Part shown: in pieces, positions 34,078 to 44,000 of the stretch
Numbering within the stretch: position 1 is the stretch's first letter
Layout: each line of letters opens with the position of its first letter
Assembly: GCA_041394705.1 (NCBI GenBank)
Contig: JAWKHS010000003.1
Location: 186,001 to 250,000, forward strand
Source of the DNA: Vicinamibacterales bacterium
Lineage (GTDB): Bacteria > Acidobacteriota > Vicinamibacteria > Vicinamibacterales > UBA2999
Length of the DNA stretch: 64,000 nucleotides
Direction of reading: 5' to 3'
Position numbers and translations under genes: made by a program
The notes under the pieces: model-generated
What the model saw: the letters and a program-made list of their open reading frames with translations, nothing else
Database searches by the model: none
Told to the model about the DNA's origin: nothing

Positions 34078-34722
34078 ATGACTCGTGTCGTGACGTTGCT
34101 GCTCCTCGGCCTGGCGGCCGCCGCCTGCCGGTCGGCCGGCCCCGCCGGCGCCCCGATCGTCCAGCCGGGCGCGCCCGGTCAGGCCAACCGCGTCATCACC
34201 GAGCGGGCGGCCACGGACCTCTCCAAGGTGCAGGCCACCGAGGCCGACATCAAGTTCATGCAGGGCATGATCGGGCACCACGCGCAGGCCCTCGAGATGA
34301 CAGCGCTCATCCCCGATCGCACGGCGCGGCCGGAGATGAAGCTGCTCGGCCAGCGCATCTCCATCTCGCAGGCCGACGAGATCGAGATGATGAAGACGTG
34401 GCTGCGCCGGCGCGGACAGGAGATCCCGTCCGAGCACGCCCATCACATGCCGGGCGGCATGATGCCGGGCATGCTGACCGACGAGCAGATGGCCGAGCTC
34501 GCCGCCGCGAAGGGCGAGAAGTTCGACGAGCTCTTCCTCACCGGCATGATCCAGCACCACGAAGGCGCGCTCACCATGGTGGACGAGCTCTTCAAGACGC
34601 CCGGCGCCGGCCAGGAGGGCGACATCAACGCCTTCGCCGCCGACGTGGATTCCGACCAGCGCATGGAGATCAACCGCATGCGCGCCCTGCTCGGCCGGCC
34701 CTCCGGTCCGGGCGCTCTGTGA
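34078..34722 (+). CDS. DUF305 lipoprotein
   Basis: 214 residues with a lipoprotein signal (LGLAAAAC, Cys17). DUF305 is a four-helix, ferritin-like family rich in His and Met, two copies of whose core motif are visible: DIKFMQGMIGHHAQALEMT and FLTGMIQHHEGALTMVDEL. Between them is a Met/His stretch (HAHHMPGGMMPGM) that would suit copper or silver binding. Members occur in periplasmic metal-handling settings; a specific activity is not established. It is followed immediately by the LVIVD-type genes on the same strand and probably forms an operon with them. Confidence 0.88.
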   Translation: MTRVVTLLLLGLAAAACRSAGPAGAPIVQPGAPGQANRVITERAATDLSKVQATEADIKFMQGMIGHHAQALEMTALIPDRTARPEMKLLGQRISISQADEIEMMKTWLRRRGQEIPSEHAHHMPGGMMPGMLTDEQMAELAAAKGEKFDELFLTGMIQHHEGALTMVDELFKTPGAGQEGDINAFAADVDSDQRMEINRMRALLGRPSGPGAL

Positions 34723-34739
34723 TGAATCGAGGACCGTCC

Positions 34740-36675
34740 ATGAGTGTCGCCGTCACGTCGTCCCGCGCGCCCCGCCGCGCGGTGTGGGCGCTCGCCGCCG
34801 TAGCCGCCTGCTCCGCCGGGGCGGCCCTGATCCAGGCCCAGGACCAGCCGGCCGGACCGCGGCCGAGCACCACCGACCCGCGCGTGGGGCTGAAGCCCGG
34901 CTTCAAGGACGCGGGGCAGGCCGCGAAGAACATGACGCTGGTGGCGAGCCTCGGCAAGCCGTCGGGCTTCTTCGATCCGGACGCGCCCGCCGGCGACGCG
35001 ATGCCGGCCGAGCGGCCCCAGGGCGCCCGCCCCGGCGCCCGCCGCCGAGGCCGCGGCCCCGGCCGGCAGCGGCACGGCGGCCGCGGCGCCCGTGCGCCGC
35101 GCGGGCAGCGGCCTGGACTTCGCCAACTCCGACCTGGCGTTCAAGGGCGTCAACGTCGTCATGGGCAACTTCCACGGGTTCAACACCTACAACGTCGAGG
35201 ACGCGCGCAAGCCCAAGCTCGTGGCCTCGATCGCCTGCCCTGGCGGCCAGGGCGACGTGTCGATCTACGGGAACCTGCTGTTCATGTCGGTGGAGCAGAC
35301 GCGGGGTCGCGTGGACTGCGGCACCCAGGGCGTGACGGCCACCGTCAGCGCCGAGCGTTTCCGCGGCGTGCGCATCTTCGACATCTCCGACCTGAAGAAC
35401 CCCAAGCAGGTGGCGGCCGTCCAGACGTGCCGCGGGTCGCACACCCACACGCTGGTGCCGACCAAGAGCGATCCCACCAGCATCTACGTGTACGGGTCGG
35501 GCACCGGCCAGGTGCGCTCGGGTGAGGAACTCGACGGCTGCTCGGGGCTCGATCCCAAGGAGGACCCGAACACCGCGCTCTTCAGCATCGACGTCATCAA
35601 GGTGCCGCTGAAGAACCCGGAGAAGGCCGCCGTCGTCGCGCGTCCGCGCATCTTCGCCGACGAGACGACCGGCGCCATCGCCGGCCTGTGGGCGGGCGGC
35701 GACCACGGCCCCGGCACCCAGCGGACCAGCACCACCAACCAGTGCCACGACATCACGGTGATGCCGGAGGTGGGCCTGGCCGCCGGCGCCTGCTCGGGCA
35801 ACGGCATCCTGATGGACATCTCGAACCCGGAGAAGCCCACGCGCCTCGACTACGTGGCGGACAACAACTTCGCCTACTGGCACTCGGCGACGTTCAACAA
35901 CACCGGCACGAAGGTCCTCTTCACCGACGAGTGGGGCGGCGGCACGCGCCCGCGCTGCCGGGCGACGGACTCGCTCACGTGGGGCGCCGACGCGATCTTC
36001 GACATCGTCGACAAGAAGCTCGTCTTCAAGGGCTACTACAAGCTGCCGGCCGCGCAGAGCGACCAGGAGAACTGCGTCGCGCACAACGGGTCGCTCGTGC
36101 CGGTGCCCGGCCGCGACATCATGGTGCAGGGCTGGTACCAGGGCGGCATCTCGGTGTTCGACTTCACCGACTCGGCCCACCCGGTGGAGATCGCCTACTT
36201 CGACCGCGGTCCGCTCGACGCGAAGAACCTGATCATCGGCGGCTACTGGTCGGCGTACTGGTACAACGGCAGCATCTACGGCGCCGAGATCGCCCGCGGC
36301 ATCGACGTCTTCAAGCTCACGCCGAGCGAGTACCTCACGGAGAACGAGCTGGCGGCCGCCAACCTGGTCCGCTTCGACGAGTTCAACTCCCAGAACCAGC
36401 CGAAGGTGTCCTGGCCGCCCAGCTTCGTCGTGGCGAAGGCATACCTGGACCAGCTCGATCGGAACAAGACGATCGACCCGGCGCGGTCGAAGACCATTCG
36501 CGCGGCCCTCGACCGAGGCGACACGCGCGCCGGACGCAGCCAGGCGTCGCTCGACGAGCTGAACGCGATCGCGGCCGAGCTCCAGCGCGACGCGGCGGCG
36601 CCGGGCGCGAAGGACGCGGCCCGGTACACGGCCATGGCCGAGACGATCACGGCGCGAACGGCGCGGCTCCGGTAG
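34740..36675 (+). pseudogene. LVIVD-repeat exported protein, copy 1, with +1 frameshift
   Basis: Exported beta-propeller protein homologous over its length to the next gene. The first ~95 codons (signal peptide, TTDPRVGLKPGFKDAGQAAK, SGFFDPDAPAGD) are in one frame. The remainder (SGLDFANSDLAFKGVNVV onward to the stop) is in the +1 frame. The switch falls in a Pro/Ala linker at about 35016-35023, within CCCC-A-GGG. From ATG to stop is 1936 nt, one more than a multiple of three, so a single extra base explains it and the restored protein would be ~644 aa. An assembly or sequencing indel in a homopolymer, a true mutation, or programmed frameshifting are possible. The start at 34740 has GAGGA ~8 nt upstream; an ATG at 34722 overlaps the DUF305 stop. 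Confidence 0.82.
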
Positions 36676-36755
36676 AAGAGCGGGGGGCTCGGGGCCCGGG
36701 GCCCGGGGCTTGGGCGGCAGCGGGGTTCCGGCATGCAGGGAAGGGTGGGAACACG

Positions 36756-38597
36756 ATGACGTGGATGCGAATCGTGCTCGTCGGCGGAGCGTTGGCGGTC
36801 GGGGGCACGGTGGTCGCGGCGCAGCAGGCGCCGCCCGATCCGAACGACCCGCGCATCGGCTTGAAGGCCGGGCTCCACGACGCGGGCGTCGCGGCCCGCA
36901 ACATGGAGCTCGTGGCGAACCTGCCCAAGCCCAAGGGCTTCTTCGATCCCGAGGCGCCGGCCGGCTCGCCGTCCACGCCCGAGCCGCCGCCCGGCACGCC
37001 GCCCACGCCGCCGACGCCTCCCGCGCCCGGCACGCCGCCGCCTCGCGGCTCCGGCTTCACCAACTCCGATCTCGCCTTCAAGGGCATCAACGTCGTCGTC
37101 GGGAACTACAACGGCTTCAACACCTACGACATCGAGAACGCGCGACGGCCGAAGCTCGTCGCGTCGATCGTGTGCCCGGGCGGCCAGGGCGACGTCTCGA
37201 TCTGGGGCAACCTGCTCTTCATGTCCGTGGAGCAGACGCGGGGCCGCCTCGACTGCGGCACCCAGGGCGTCGAGGCCACGGTGAGCGCCGAGCGGTTCCG
37301 CGGCATCCGCATCTTCGACATCACGAACCTCAAGAATCCGAAGCAGGTCGCGGCCATCCAGACCTGCCGCGGGTCGCACACGCACACGCTCGTGCCCGAC
37401 AGGAAGGACCCGAACACCCTCTACGTGTACGGGTCCGGCACCGGCAACGTCCGATCCGGTGAGGAGCTGGCCGGCTGCTCGGGCCTGAAGCCCGAGGAGG
37501 ATCCGAACACGGCGCTCTTCAGCATCGACGTCATCAAGGTGCCGCTGAAGAACCCGGAGAAGGCCGCCATCGTGGCGCGGCCGCGGATCTTCGCCGACGA
37601 GAAGACCGGCGCCCTCGCCGGGCTCTGGAGCGGCGGGGACCACGGCCCGGGCACGCAGCGGACCAGCCAGACCAACCAGTGCCACGACATCACGGTGTAC
37701 TCGGAGATGGGCCTGGCGGCCGGGGCCTGCTCGGGCAACGGCATCCTGATGGACATCTCGGACCCCGTGAATCCGAAGCGTCTCGACTTCGTGAGCGACA
37801 CGGGCTTCGCGTACTGGCACTCGGCCACCTTCAACAACGACGGCACCAAGGTGGTCTTCACCGACGAGTGGGGCGGCGGCGGCCGGCCGCGCTGCCGCGC
37901 GACCGATCCCCTGACCTGGGGCGCCGACGCCATCTACGACATCGTGGACGGCAAGCTCGTGCACCGGGGCTACTACAAGATGCCCGCGCCGCAGAGCGAC
38001 CAGGAGAACTGCGTGGCGCACAACGGGTCGCTCATCCCGGTACCCGGGCGCGACATCATGGTGCAGTCGTGGTACCAGGGCGGCGTCTCGGTGTTCGACT
38101 TCACCGATTCCACCAAGCCGGTCGAGATCGCGTTCTTCGACCGCGGACCCATCGACGCGAAGGACATGTACTCCGGCGGCTACTGGTCGTCCTACTGGTA
38201 CAACGGCAACATCTACGGCGCCGAGATCGCCCGCGGCATCGACGTGTTCCAGCTGCTGCCCAGCGAGTACCTGACCCAGAACGAGATCGACGCCGCGAAG
38301 CTCGTGCGGCTGCCGGACTTCAATTCCCAGAACCAGCCGAAGATCGTCTGGCCGCCGAGCTTCGTCGTGGCCAAGGCGTACCTGGATCAGCTCGACCGCC
38401 ACAAGGCCATCGACCAGGCGCGGTCCACGGCGCTCAGGGCCGCGCTCGATGCGGGGGACTCCAGGCAGAAGGCCACGCTCGACGAGCTCGACCGGATGGC
38501 GGGTGAACTCGAGAGGGACGCGGCCGGCTCGGCCGATCCGACGCGCTTCAAGGCCCTGGCGGCGGCCATCACCGCCCGCACCGCCCGCCTCCGCTGA
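36756..38597 (+). CDS. LVIVD-repeat exported protein, copy 2
   Basis: 613 residues in one open frame. A signal peptide (residues ~1-22) is followed by NDPRIGLKAGLHDAGVAARN, a Pro-rich linker (residues ~72-104, TPEPPPGTPPTPPTPPAP), and a ~400-residue propeller with LVIVD-type strands: GFNTYDIENARRPKLVASI, GIRIFDITNLKNPKQVAAI, GILMDISDPVNPKRLDF and GVSVFDFTDSTKPVEIAFF. Conserved histidines (CRGSHTHTLVPD, GGDHGPGTQRT, CHDITVY, CVAHNGSLIPVPGRDIMVQ) could bind metal. The C-terminal helical tail ends ARTARLR. Nearly every block is shared with copy 1, so the two arose by tandem duplication. Function unknown. Confidence 0.85.
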   Translation: MTWMRIVLVGGALAVGGTVVAAQQAPPDPNDPRIGLKAGLHDAGVAARNMELVANLPKPKGFFDPEAPAGSPSTPEPPPGTPPTPPTPPAPGTPPPRGSGFTNSDLAFKGINVVVGNYNGFNTYDIENARRPKLVASIVCPGGQGDVSIWGNLLFMSVEQTRGRLDCGTQGVEATVSAERFRGIRIFDITNLKNPKQVAAIQTCRGSHTHTLVPDRKDPNTLYVYGSGTGNVRSGEELAGCSGLKPEEDPNTALFSIDVIKVPLKNPEKAAIVARPRIFADEKTGALAGLWSGGDHGPGTQRTSQTNQCHDITVYSEMGLAAGACSGNGILMDISDPVNPKRLDFVSDTGFAYWHSATFNNDGTKVVFTDEWGGGGRPRCRATDPLTWGADAIYDIVDGKLVHRGYYKMPAPQSDQENCVAHNGSLIPVPGRDIMVQSWYQGGVSVFDFTDSTKPVEIAFFDRGPIDAKDMYSGGYWSSYWYNGNIYGAEIARGIDVFQLLPSEYLTQNEIDAAKLVRLPDFNSQNQPKIVWPPSFVVAKAYLDQLDRHKAIDQARSTALRAALDAGDSRQKATLDELDRMAGELERDAAGSADPTRFKALAAAITARTARLR

Positions 38598-38625
38598 CCG
38601 CTCGCCCGGTCTGCGACACGTCCTT

Positions 38626-38659
38626 CGCGCGCGGCTCCGGTGGTCCGGAGTCGCGCGCG
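38626..38659 (+). terminator. Strong 15-bp hairpin after LVIVD copy 2
   Basis: CGCGCGCGGCTCCGG pairs with TCCGGAGTCGCGCGCG across a TGGT tetraloop (one G-T pair), starting 28 nt after the stop at 38597. It is the longest perfect stem I noticed outside genes. There is no downstream T-tract, so it may terminate by a U-less mechanism or protect the mRNA 3' end. Confidence 0.5.
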
Positions 38660-38842
38660 TCGTCCGTACGGGCGGGGGCGACACGAGACGTCGCCCGTTC
38701 CCGCCTCCAGCGTGGCCCGGCGGCGGCCCCGCCACTGTTGCGATCGTCGTCGCGACGGCGAGACGGTCCCGTCATGCCCGGAGGCTACCGTGCCTGGAGA
38801 CGCGCGCCGTGCCGGCGCGCCGCCGACAGACGGGAGCCGCAC

Positions 38843-39889
38843 ATGACGTCAGTGTCACGGATTGCGTTCGGGTTGTGCCTCGGAATGGCGCTCGGGTTCC
38901 ACGCCTTCGCGACGGGCGCGCCGCCGGACGCCGCCGCCCAGGTCCGCGAGTCGGACGGGCGTGAACACGGGCAGGGGTGGGGCCCCTTCGACTTCGCCTT
39001 CATCGGCGACATGCCGTACGGCCCCGCCGCCGAAACCCAGCTCGATCGCGTCATCGCCCAGATCAACGCGGACCCCTCCGTGCGGTTCGTGGTCCACGCC
39101 GGCGACATCAAGGCCGGCAGCGAGCGCTGCGACGACGCCCTGATCCTGCGCCGGTTCGCGCAGTACGAGACCCTCCGGCGGCCGTTCGTCTACACGCCCG
39201 GCGACAACGAGTGGACCGACTGCCACCGGACGAACAACGGCGCCTACCTGCCGACCGAGCGCCTGGCCTTTCTCCGATCCGTCTTCTTCCCGCGGCCCGG
39301 TCGGACCACCGGCGGCCGGCCGATGCGGGTCCGGACGCAGGCCGACGATCCGCCGTTCGCGGAGTTCGTCGAGAACGTACTGTTCCAATGGAATCGCGTC
39401 ACGTTCGCGACCGTGCACGTCGTCGGCAGCAACAACGACCTCGACCCGTGGTCGGGCATCGACGCGGGCGACACTTACGCCACGCCGCGGCCCGACCGAC
39501 TCGCCGAGTTCGCGAGCCGGCAGGCGGCGGCGCTGGCCTGGCTCGACGCGACCTTCGACGCGGCCCGGTCGGCGGGGGCGTCGGCCGTGTTCCTCACCAT
39601 CCAGGCGAACCCCAACTTCGAACTGGCGGCCGCCGACCAGCAGCGCCTCGGCTTCAACGCCGTCCTCGACCGCCTCGCCGCGCGCGCGGCCGCCTTCGGG
39701 AAGCCGGTCGTGCTCGCGCACGGCGACAACCATGTGTTCTTCGTCGACAAGCCGCTCCCGAACCTGCTGTTCTCGCGGATGCAGACCTTCGGCAGCGGCC
39801 AGGTGCACTGGGTGAAGGTGCACGTCGACCCGTCCTCGGCGGGCGTCTTCAGCGCCGAGGAGCAGGTCGTGCGGGCCAATCTGCCCTGA
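38843..39889 (+). CDS. Exported calcineurin-like metallophosphoesterase
   Basis: 348 residues. A signal peptide (residues ~1-32) precedes a metallophosphoesterase core with two-metal-site motifs: FAFIGDMPYG (D-x-P in place of DxH), VVHAGDIKAGS (GD), YTPGDNEWTD (GDNE, standing for GNHE) and LAHGDNH near the C-terminus (GH-type His). The DMPYG variant of motif I and the GDNEW motif are typical of a subgroup of exported phosphoesterases. It should hydrolyse phosphoesters in the periplasm; the substrate is unknown. Weak ribosome-binding site (GGAG) 7 nt before ATG. The preceding 245-nt gap contains only the hairpin at 38626. Confidence 0.87.
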   Translation: MTSVSRIAFGLCLGMALGFHAFATGAPPDAAAQVRESDGREHGQGWGPFDFAFIGDMPYGPAAETQLDRVIAQINADPSVRFVVHAGDIKAGSERCDDALILRRFAQYETLRRPFVYTPGDNEWTDCHRTNNGAYLPTERLAFLRSVFFPRPGRTTGGRPMRVRTQADDPPFAEFVENVLFQWNRVTFATVHVVGSNNDLDPWSGIDAGDTYATPRPDRLAEFASRQAAALAWLDATFDAARSAGASAVFLTIQANPNFELAAADQQRLGFNAVLDRLAARAAAFGKPVVLAHGDNHVFFVDKPLPNLLFSRMQTFGSGQVHWVKVHVDPSSAGVFSAEEQVVRANLP

Positions 39890-39897
39890 GCGACGGC

Positions 39898-40782
39898 TCA
39901 GGCCTCGCCGGCCACGCGCGCGGCCCCGTCGGGCCAGGCGCCGTCGAGGAAGCGGCCCAGCGCTGGCAGCACCAGGTCCGGGGCCTCGAGCCAGGGCGCG
40001 TGCGCCGTGCCGGCCACCGTCAGGAGCCGCGCGTCCGGGAGACGCGCCGCCCAGGTTCGGCCAGCGGCGTACGGCGCGGACCGGTCGCGGTCGCCGTGGA
40101 CGACGAGGACCGGGCAGCGCACACGGGCGAGATCCTCGGGCGTGGCGGCCAGGCGGGTGAGCGACGGCTCGACGTGAGCCGTCCAGTAGGCCGGGAACAC
40201 GCGCTCGTTGGGCAGGTCGCATCGGCCCCAGGACGCCACCCTCGGCGCGTGCACCGGCTCGACGACGTAGAGCGGCGCCAGCACCTCCCAGAACGCCCGG
40301 CACCGCGCCTCGGCGTCGGAGAGTGCCGTCGCCTGGAGGGCACCCAGGCGCTGGAAGACCTGCACCGCCGTCGCGTCGGGCGGGGGCGGCGTCGCGTGAC
40401 CCACGCCGTAGCCCGACGGACCGAGCATGACGAGGCGCGTGACGCGCGACGGATGGGCCATCGCGTAGCGGACGGCCACCTCCGCCACGTATGAGTGCGC
40501 GACGAGCGCCATGGCATCGACCTGGAGGGTCGTACGCACGCGCTCGAGATCGTCGACGTCGGCCAGCACGCCCCGGTCGAGGCGGTCGGGCGCCGTCACC
40601 GTCTCGGAGGCGCCGCGATTGCGCAGGTCGTAGGCGACCGCCGGCCGGCTGATCCACAGCGGCGCGAGGTCGTCGAGATAGTACGTGCCGTTGGGCAGCA
40701 CCACCTGGGCCGCGCCGTCACCGGCGCGCCGCGCGTACAGGCGCAGGCCGTCGGCAGTGGCCAGTGCAGGAAGCTCGGACAT
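39898..40782 (-). CDS. Alpha/beta hydrolase
   Basis: 294 residues, no signal peptide, so cytoplasmic. The fold is given by VVLPNGTYYLDDLAP (oxyanion region), VAYDLRNRGASE, the nucleophile elbow ALVAHSYVAEVAVRYA, VLVVHGDRDRSAPY (acid) and GTAHAPWLEAPD (His). The elbow reads AHSYV rather than the usual GHSxG, a tolerated but uncommon form. The start at 40782 was chosen over a longer frame because AGGTG lies 6-10 nt upstream and homology begins at LPALATADGLRLYARRAGDG. Substrate not known. It converges with the metallophosphoesterase gene across 8 nt. Confidence 0.85.
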   Translation of the reverse strand: MSELPALATADGLRLYARRAGDGAAQVVLPNGTYYLDDLAPLWISRPAVAYDLRNRGASETVTAPDRLDRGVLADVDDLERVRTTLQVDAMALVAHSYVAEVAVRYAMAHPSRVTRLVMLGPSGYGVGHATPPPPDATAVQVFQRLGALQATALSDAEARCRAFWEVLAPLYVVEPVHAPRVASWGRCDLPNERVFPAYWTAHVEPSLTRLAATPEDLARVRCPVLVVHGDRDRSAPYAAGRTWAARLPDARLLTVAGTAHAPWLEAPDLVLPALGRFLDGAWPDGAARVAGEA

Positions 40783-40969
40783 GTCAGCACCTCGGGTGTG
40801 GACGTGCGCGCGTGGGCGACGGCACGCGCGTGAGACGGCGAGAACACGAAGAGCCGCGACGGGCGCGGCTCCGGGGCGCATCCTAGCGGCGCGCGCGCGG
40901 GCCCGTCAAACGCCGCGCCGGACGCGCTTTGCACACAGAATGTTGTTGGTGGCGGCAGGGAGACCGCCC

Positions 40970-40975
40970 TAAGAT
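40970..40975 (+). promoter_or_regulatory. -10-like TAAGAT upstream of Ser/Thr kinase
   Basis: TAAGAT 40 nt before the ATG at 41016, with a possible -35 TTGGTG 18 nt upstream, in a short AT-richer patch (40925-40950). The only regulatory-looking element in the 233-nt gap before the kinase gene. Confidence 0.4.
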
Positions 40976-41015
40976 CCTGAGCACCGGTTCGGCCGCCTTC
41001 CGTCCGGCTTCTCCG

Positions 41016-44000
41016 ATGACCTGCCCCCGGTGCGGCCGCGCCGCCGACGAGTCCGCCACCACCTGTCCGGCCTGCCAGGCGCCGCTCGTCTCCCCCCGGT
41101 CCACCGACCACGAGCGGACCGACGCCGGGCTCGCCGCGGTCTTCGAGCCCGAGACGACGATCGGGGCCGGCCGCCGCGCCCGGAGTGCGCCGCCGCCCGC
41201 CACCGACGACGAAGAGACGCGCGCCAGCGGCGGCACCGGCCCGCGCCCGGGCGTGACGACCGCCACCCAGGCGTCGGGCGTCCTGGTCGGACAGAACCTC
41301 GGCTCGCGCTACCGCATCCTGGCGCTGCTCGGCGCCGGCGGGATGGGCGCCGTATACAAGGCCTGGGACGAGGAACTGGGCGTCGCCGTCGCGCTCAAGA
41401 CCGTGCGTCCGGAACTGGCGGCCGACCCCGAGTCGGCGCGCATGCTGGAGCGGCGGTTCAAGCAGGAACTGCTCCTGGCCCGCCAGGTCACGCACAAGCA
41501 CATCGTCCGGGTGCATGACATCGGCGAAGTGGACGGCGTGAAGTACATCACGATGTCCTTCGTCGAGGGCGAGGACCTCGCGTCGATCCTCAAGCGCGAG
41601 GGCCGCCTGCCGGTGCCGCGCGTGATGCGCGTGGCGCGCAGCGTCCTCTCGGGCCTGGCCGCCGCGCACGAGGCCGGCGTCGTGCACCGCGACCTGAAGC
41701 CCGCCAACATCATGGTGGACGCCGAGGGCGACGGGCTCGTGATGGACTTCGGCGTCGCGCGGTCCGTGCTCGGCCCGTCCGGTGCGAGCCCCGAAGGCGG
41801 CGGCGTGACCGCGCTCTCGGCCGCCACCGCGCACACGATGGCGCAGACCATGGCGGGGTCGGTGGTCGGCACGGTCGAGTACATGGCGCCGGAACAGGCG
41901 CGCGCCGAGGCCGTGGACCAGCGCGCCGACATCTACGCGTTCGGTCTCATCCTGTACGACCTCCTCCTGGGTCGGACCCGCGCCAGGCACCTCGACAGCG
42001 CCTTCGCCGAGCTCCAGCAGCGGATGCGGGAGGCACCGGCCGCCCTGCGCACCAGCGACGCCTCGATTCCCGTCGCGCTCGAGCGGCTCGTGATGCGGTG
42101 CGTCGAGCCGGATGCCGCCCGGCGCTTCGCGACGTCCCGCGAGCTGGAGTCCGCGCTCGCCGCGCTCGACGACAACGGCGTGCCGCTGCCGCTCGTGCGC
42201 CGCATCACCTGGAAGGTGGGCGTGGCGGCCGCCCTCGGCGTGGTGGCCCTCGTCGGGGCTACGGCCTGGCTGGCCCGCGGGCCCGCCCCTCCGGTCGAAC
42301 ACGAGCCGGTGTCCATCCTGATTGCCGACATCGCCAACCAGACCGGCGACGCGGCCTTCGACGGCACCCTCGAGCCGATGTTGAAGCTGGCGCTCGAGGG
42401 CGCGAGCTTCATCAGCGCGTACGACCGGAACGGCATCCGGCGCAGCCTGGGCGTGGTGCCGCCCGAACGGATCGACCTGACGGCCGGTCGCGAGATCGCG
42501 GTGAAGGAAGGGGTGGGCGTCGTGCTCGCGGGCACCCTCGCCCGGGCCGGGTCCGGCTACACCGTGACGCTCGACGCCATCGAGAGCGTGACCGGCAAGG
42601 TGCTCGCCACGTCCACGGCGAGCCCGTCGGCCAGGGACGGGGTCGTGTCGGCCGCCACGGCGGCGGCCAACGAGGTCCGGGCCGCCCTGGGAGACGACAC
42701 GTCGGACTCGGCACAGCGCTTCGCCACCGACACCCTGTCGGCCACGTCGCTCGACGTCGTCCGGGAGTACGCCGACGCGATGGAGTCGCTCTCGAACAGC
42801 CAGTTCGACGACGCCCGCGCGGCGTTCGAGCGCGCGACCTCGCTCGACCCGAACTTCGGCCTCGCCTACGCCGGCATGGCCATCGCGTCGGCCAACATGG
42901 GCCAGCCGCAGGAGGCGGGGGCCTACGTGAAGGAGGCCATGCGGCACGTGGACCGCATGACCGAGCGTGAACGCTTCCGCACGCGGGGCCTCTTCTACTA
43001 CCTGACGAACGACTACGAGAACTGCGTCAAGGAGTACGGCGACCTGCTGGCCCGGTACGAGGCCGACGCCGCGGCCCGCAACAACCTCGCGCTGTGCTCC
43101 ACGAAGCTCCGCAACATGACCCGCGCCCGCGACGAGATGCAGCGCGTCGTCGAGATCCTGCCCAAGCGCTCCCTCTACCGGGTGAACGCCGCGCTGTACT
43201 CGATTTACGCGAGCGACTTCGCGGCGGGCGAACAGGCCGCGCTGAGGGCCCGCGAGCTGAACGATCCGTGGGCCGAGCAGGCGCTGGCGCTGGCGAAGCT
43301 CGGGCAGGGCGACCTGGACGCGGCCGCCGCGGCCTACCAGCGGCTGGCCTCGGTGGCCGGCGCCGGGCCGTCGTACACGGCCTCGGGGCTGGCGGACATC
43401 GATCTGTATCGTGGGCGCTTCGCCGACGCGGCCCGGCGCTTCGCCGAGGGCGCCGCCGCCGACAGGCAGGCGGGGGATGGCGATCGGGCGGCCGCGAAGC
43501 TGGCGGGGCTCGCCGCCACCGAGCTGGCGCGGGGGCAACGGCGCGCCGCGAAGGCGGCGGCCGACCGTGCCCTGGCGGCGGCCGCGAGCGTCCAGATCCG
43601 GTTCCTGGTGGGCCGCGTGTACGCCGAGGTCGGCGCCACGGCCGAGGCGGCCGCCCTCGCCAAGGCGCTCCGCAACGAGCTGCAGGCCGAGCCGCACGCC
43701 TACGGCCTCATCCTCGATGGCATGATCGCGCGCGGCGCCGGCGAGACCCGCGAGGCCGTCCAGCGGCTCACGGAGGCCACGGCCGCGCTCGACACGTGGA
43801 TCGGGCGCTTCGAACTGGGCCGCGCCTACCTCGACGCGGGCGCGTTCGCGCAGGCCGACTCGGAATTCGATCGCTGCCTGAAGCGCAGCGGGGAAGCGCT
43901 GTCGCTGTTCCTGGACGAGGAGCCGACGGCGGGCGTGCTGCCGCCGGTCTTCTACTACATCGGCCGCGCACGCGAGGGTGTCGGCACGGCCGGCTTCGCC

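Noticed and set aside
34398..35525. Single plus-strand frame starting inside the DUF305 gene and ending in the LVIVD gene
   Set aside because: Only its middle (from 34740 to about 35020) is coding; the front is out of frame with DUF305 and the end is the wrong frame of the propeller domain.
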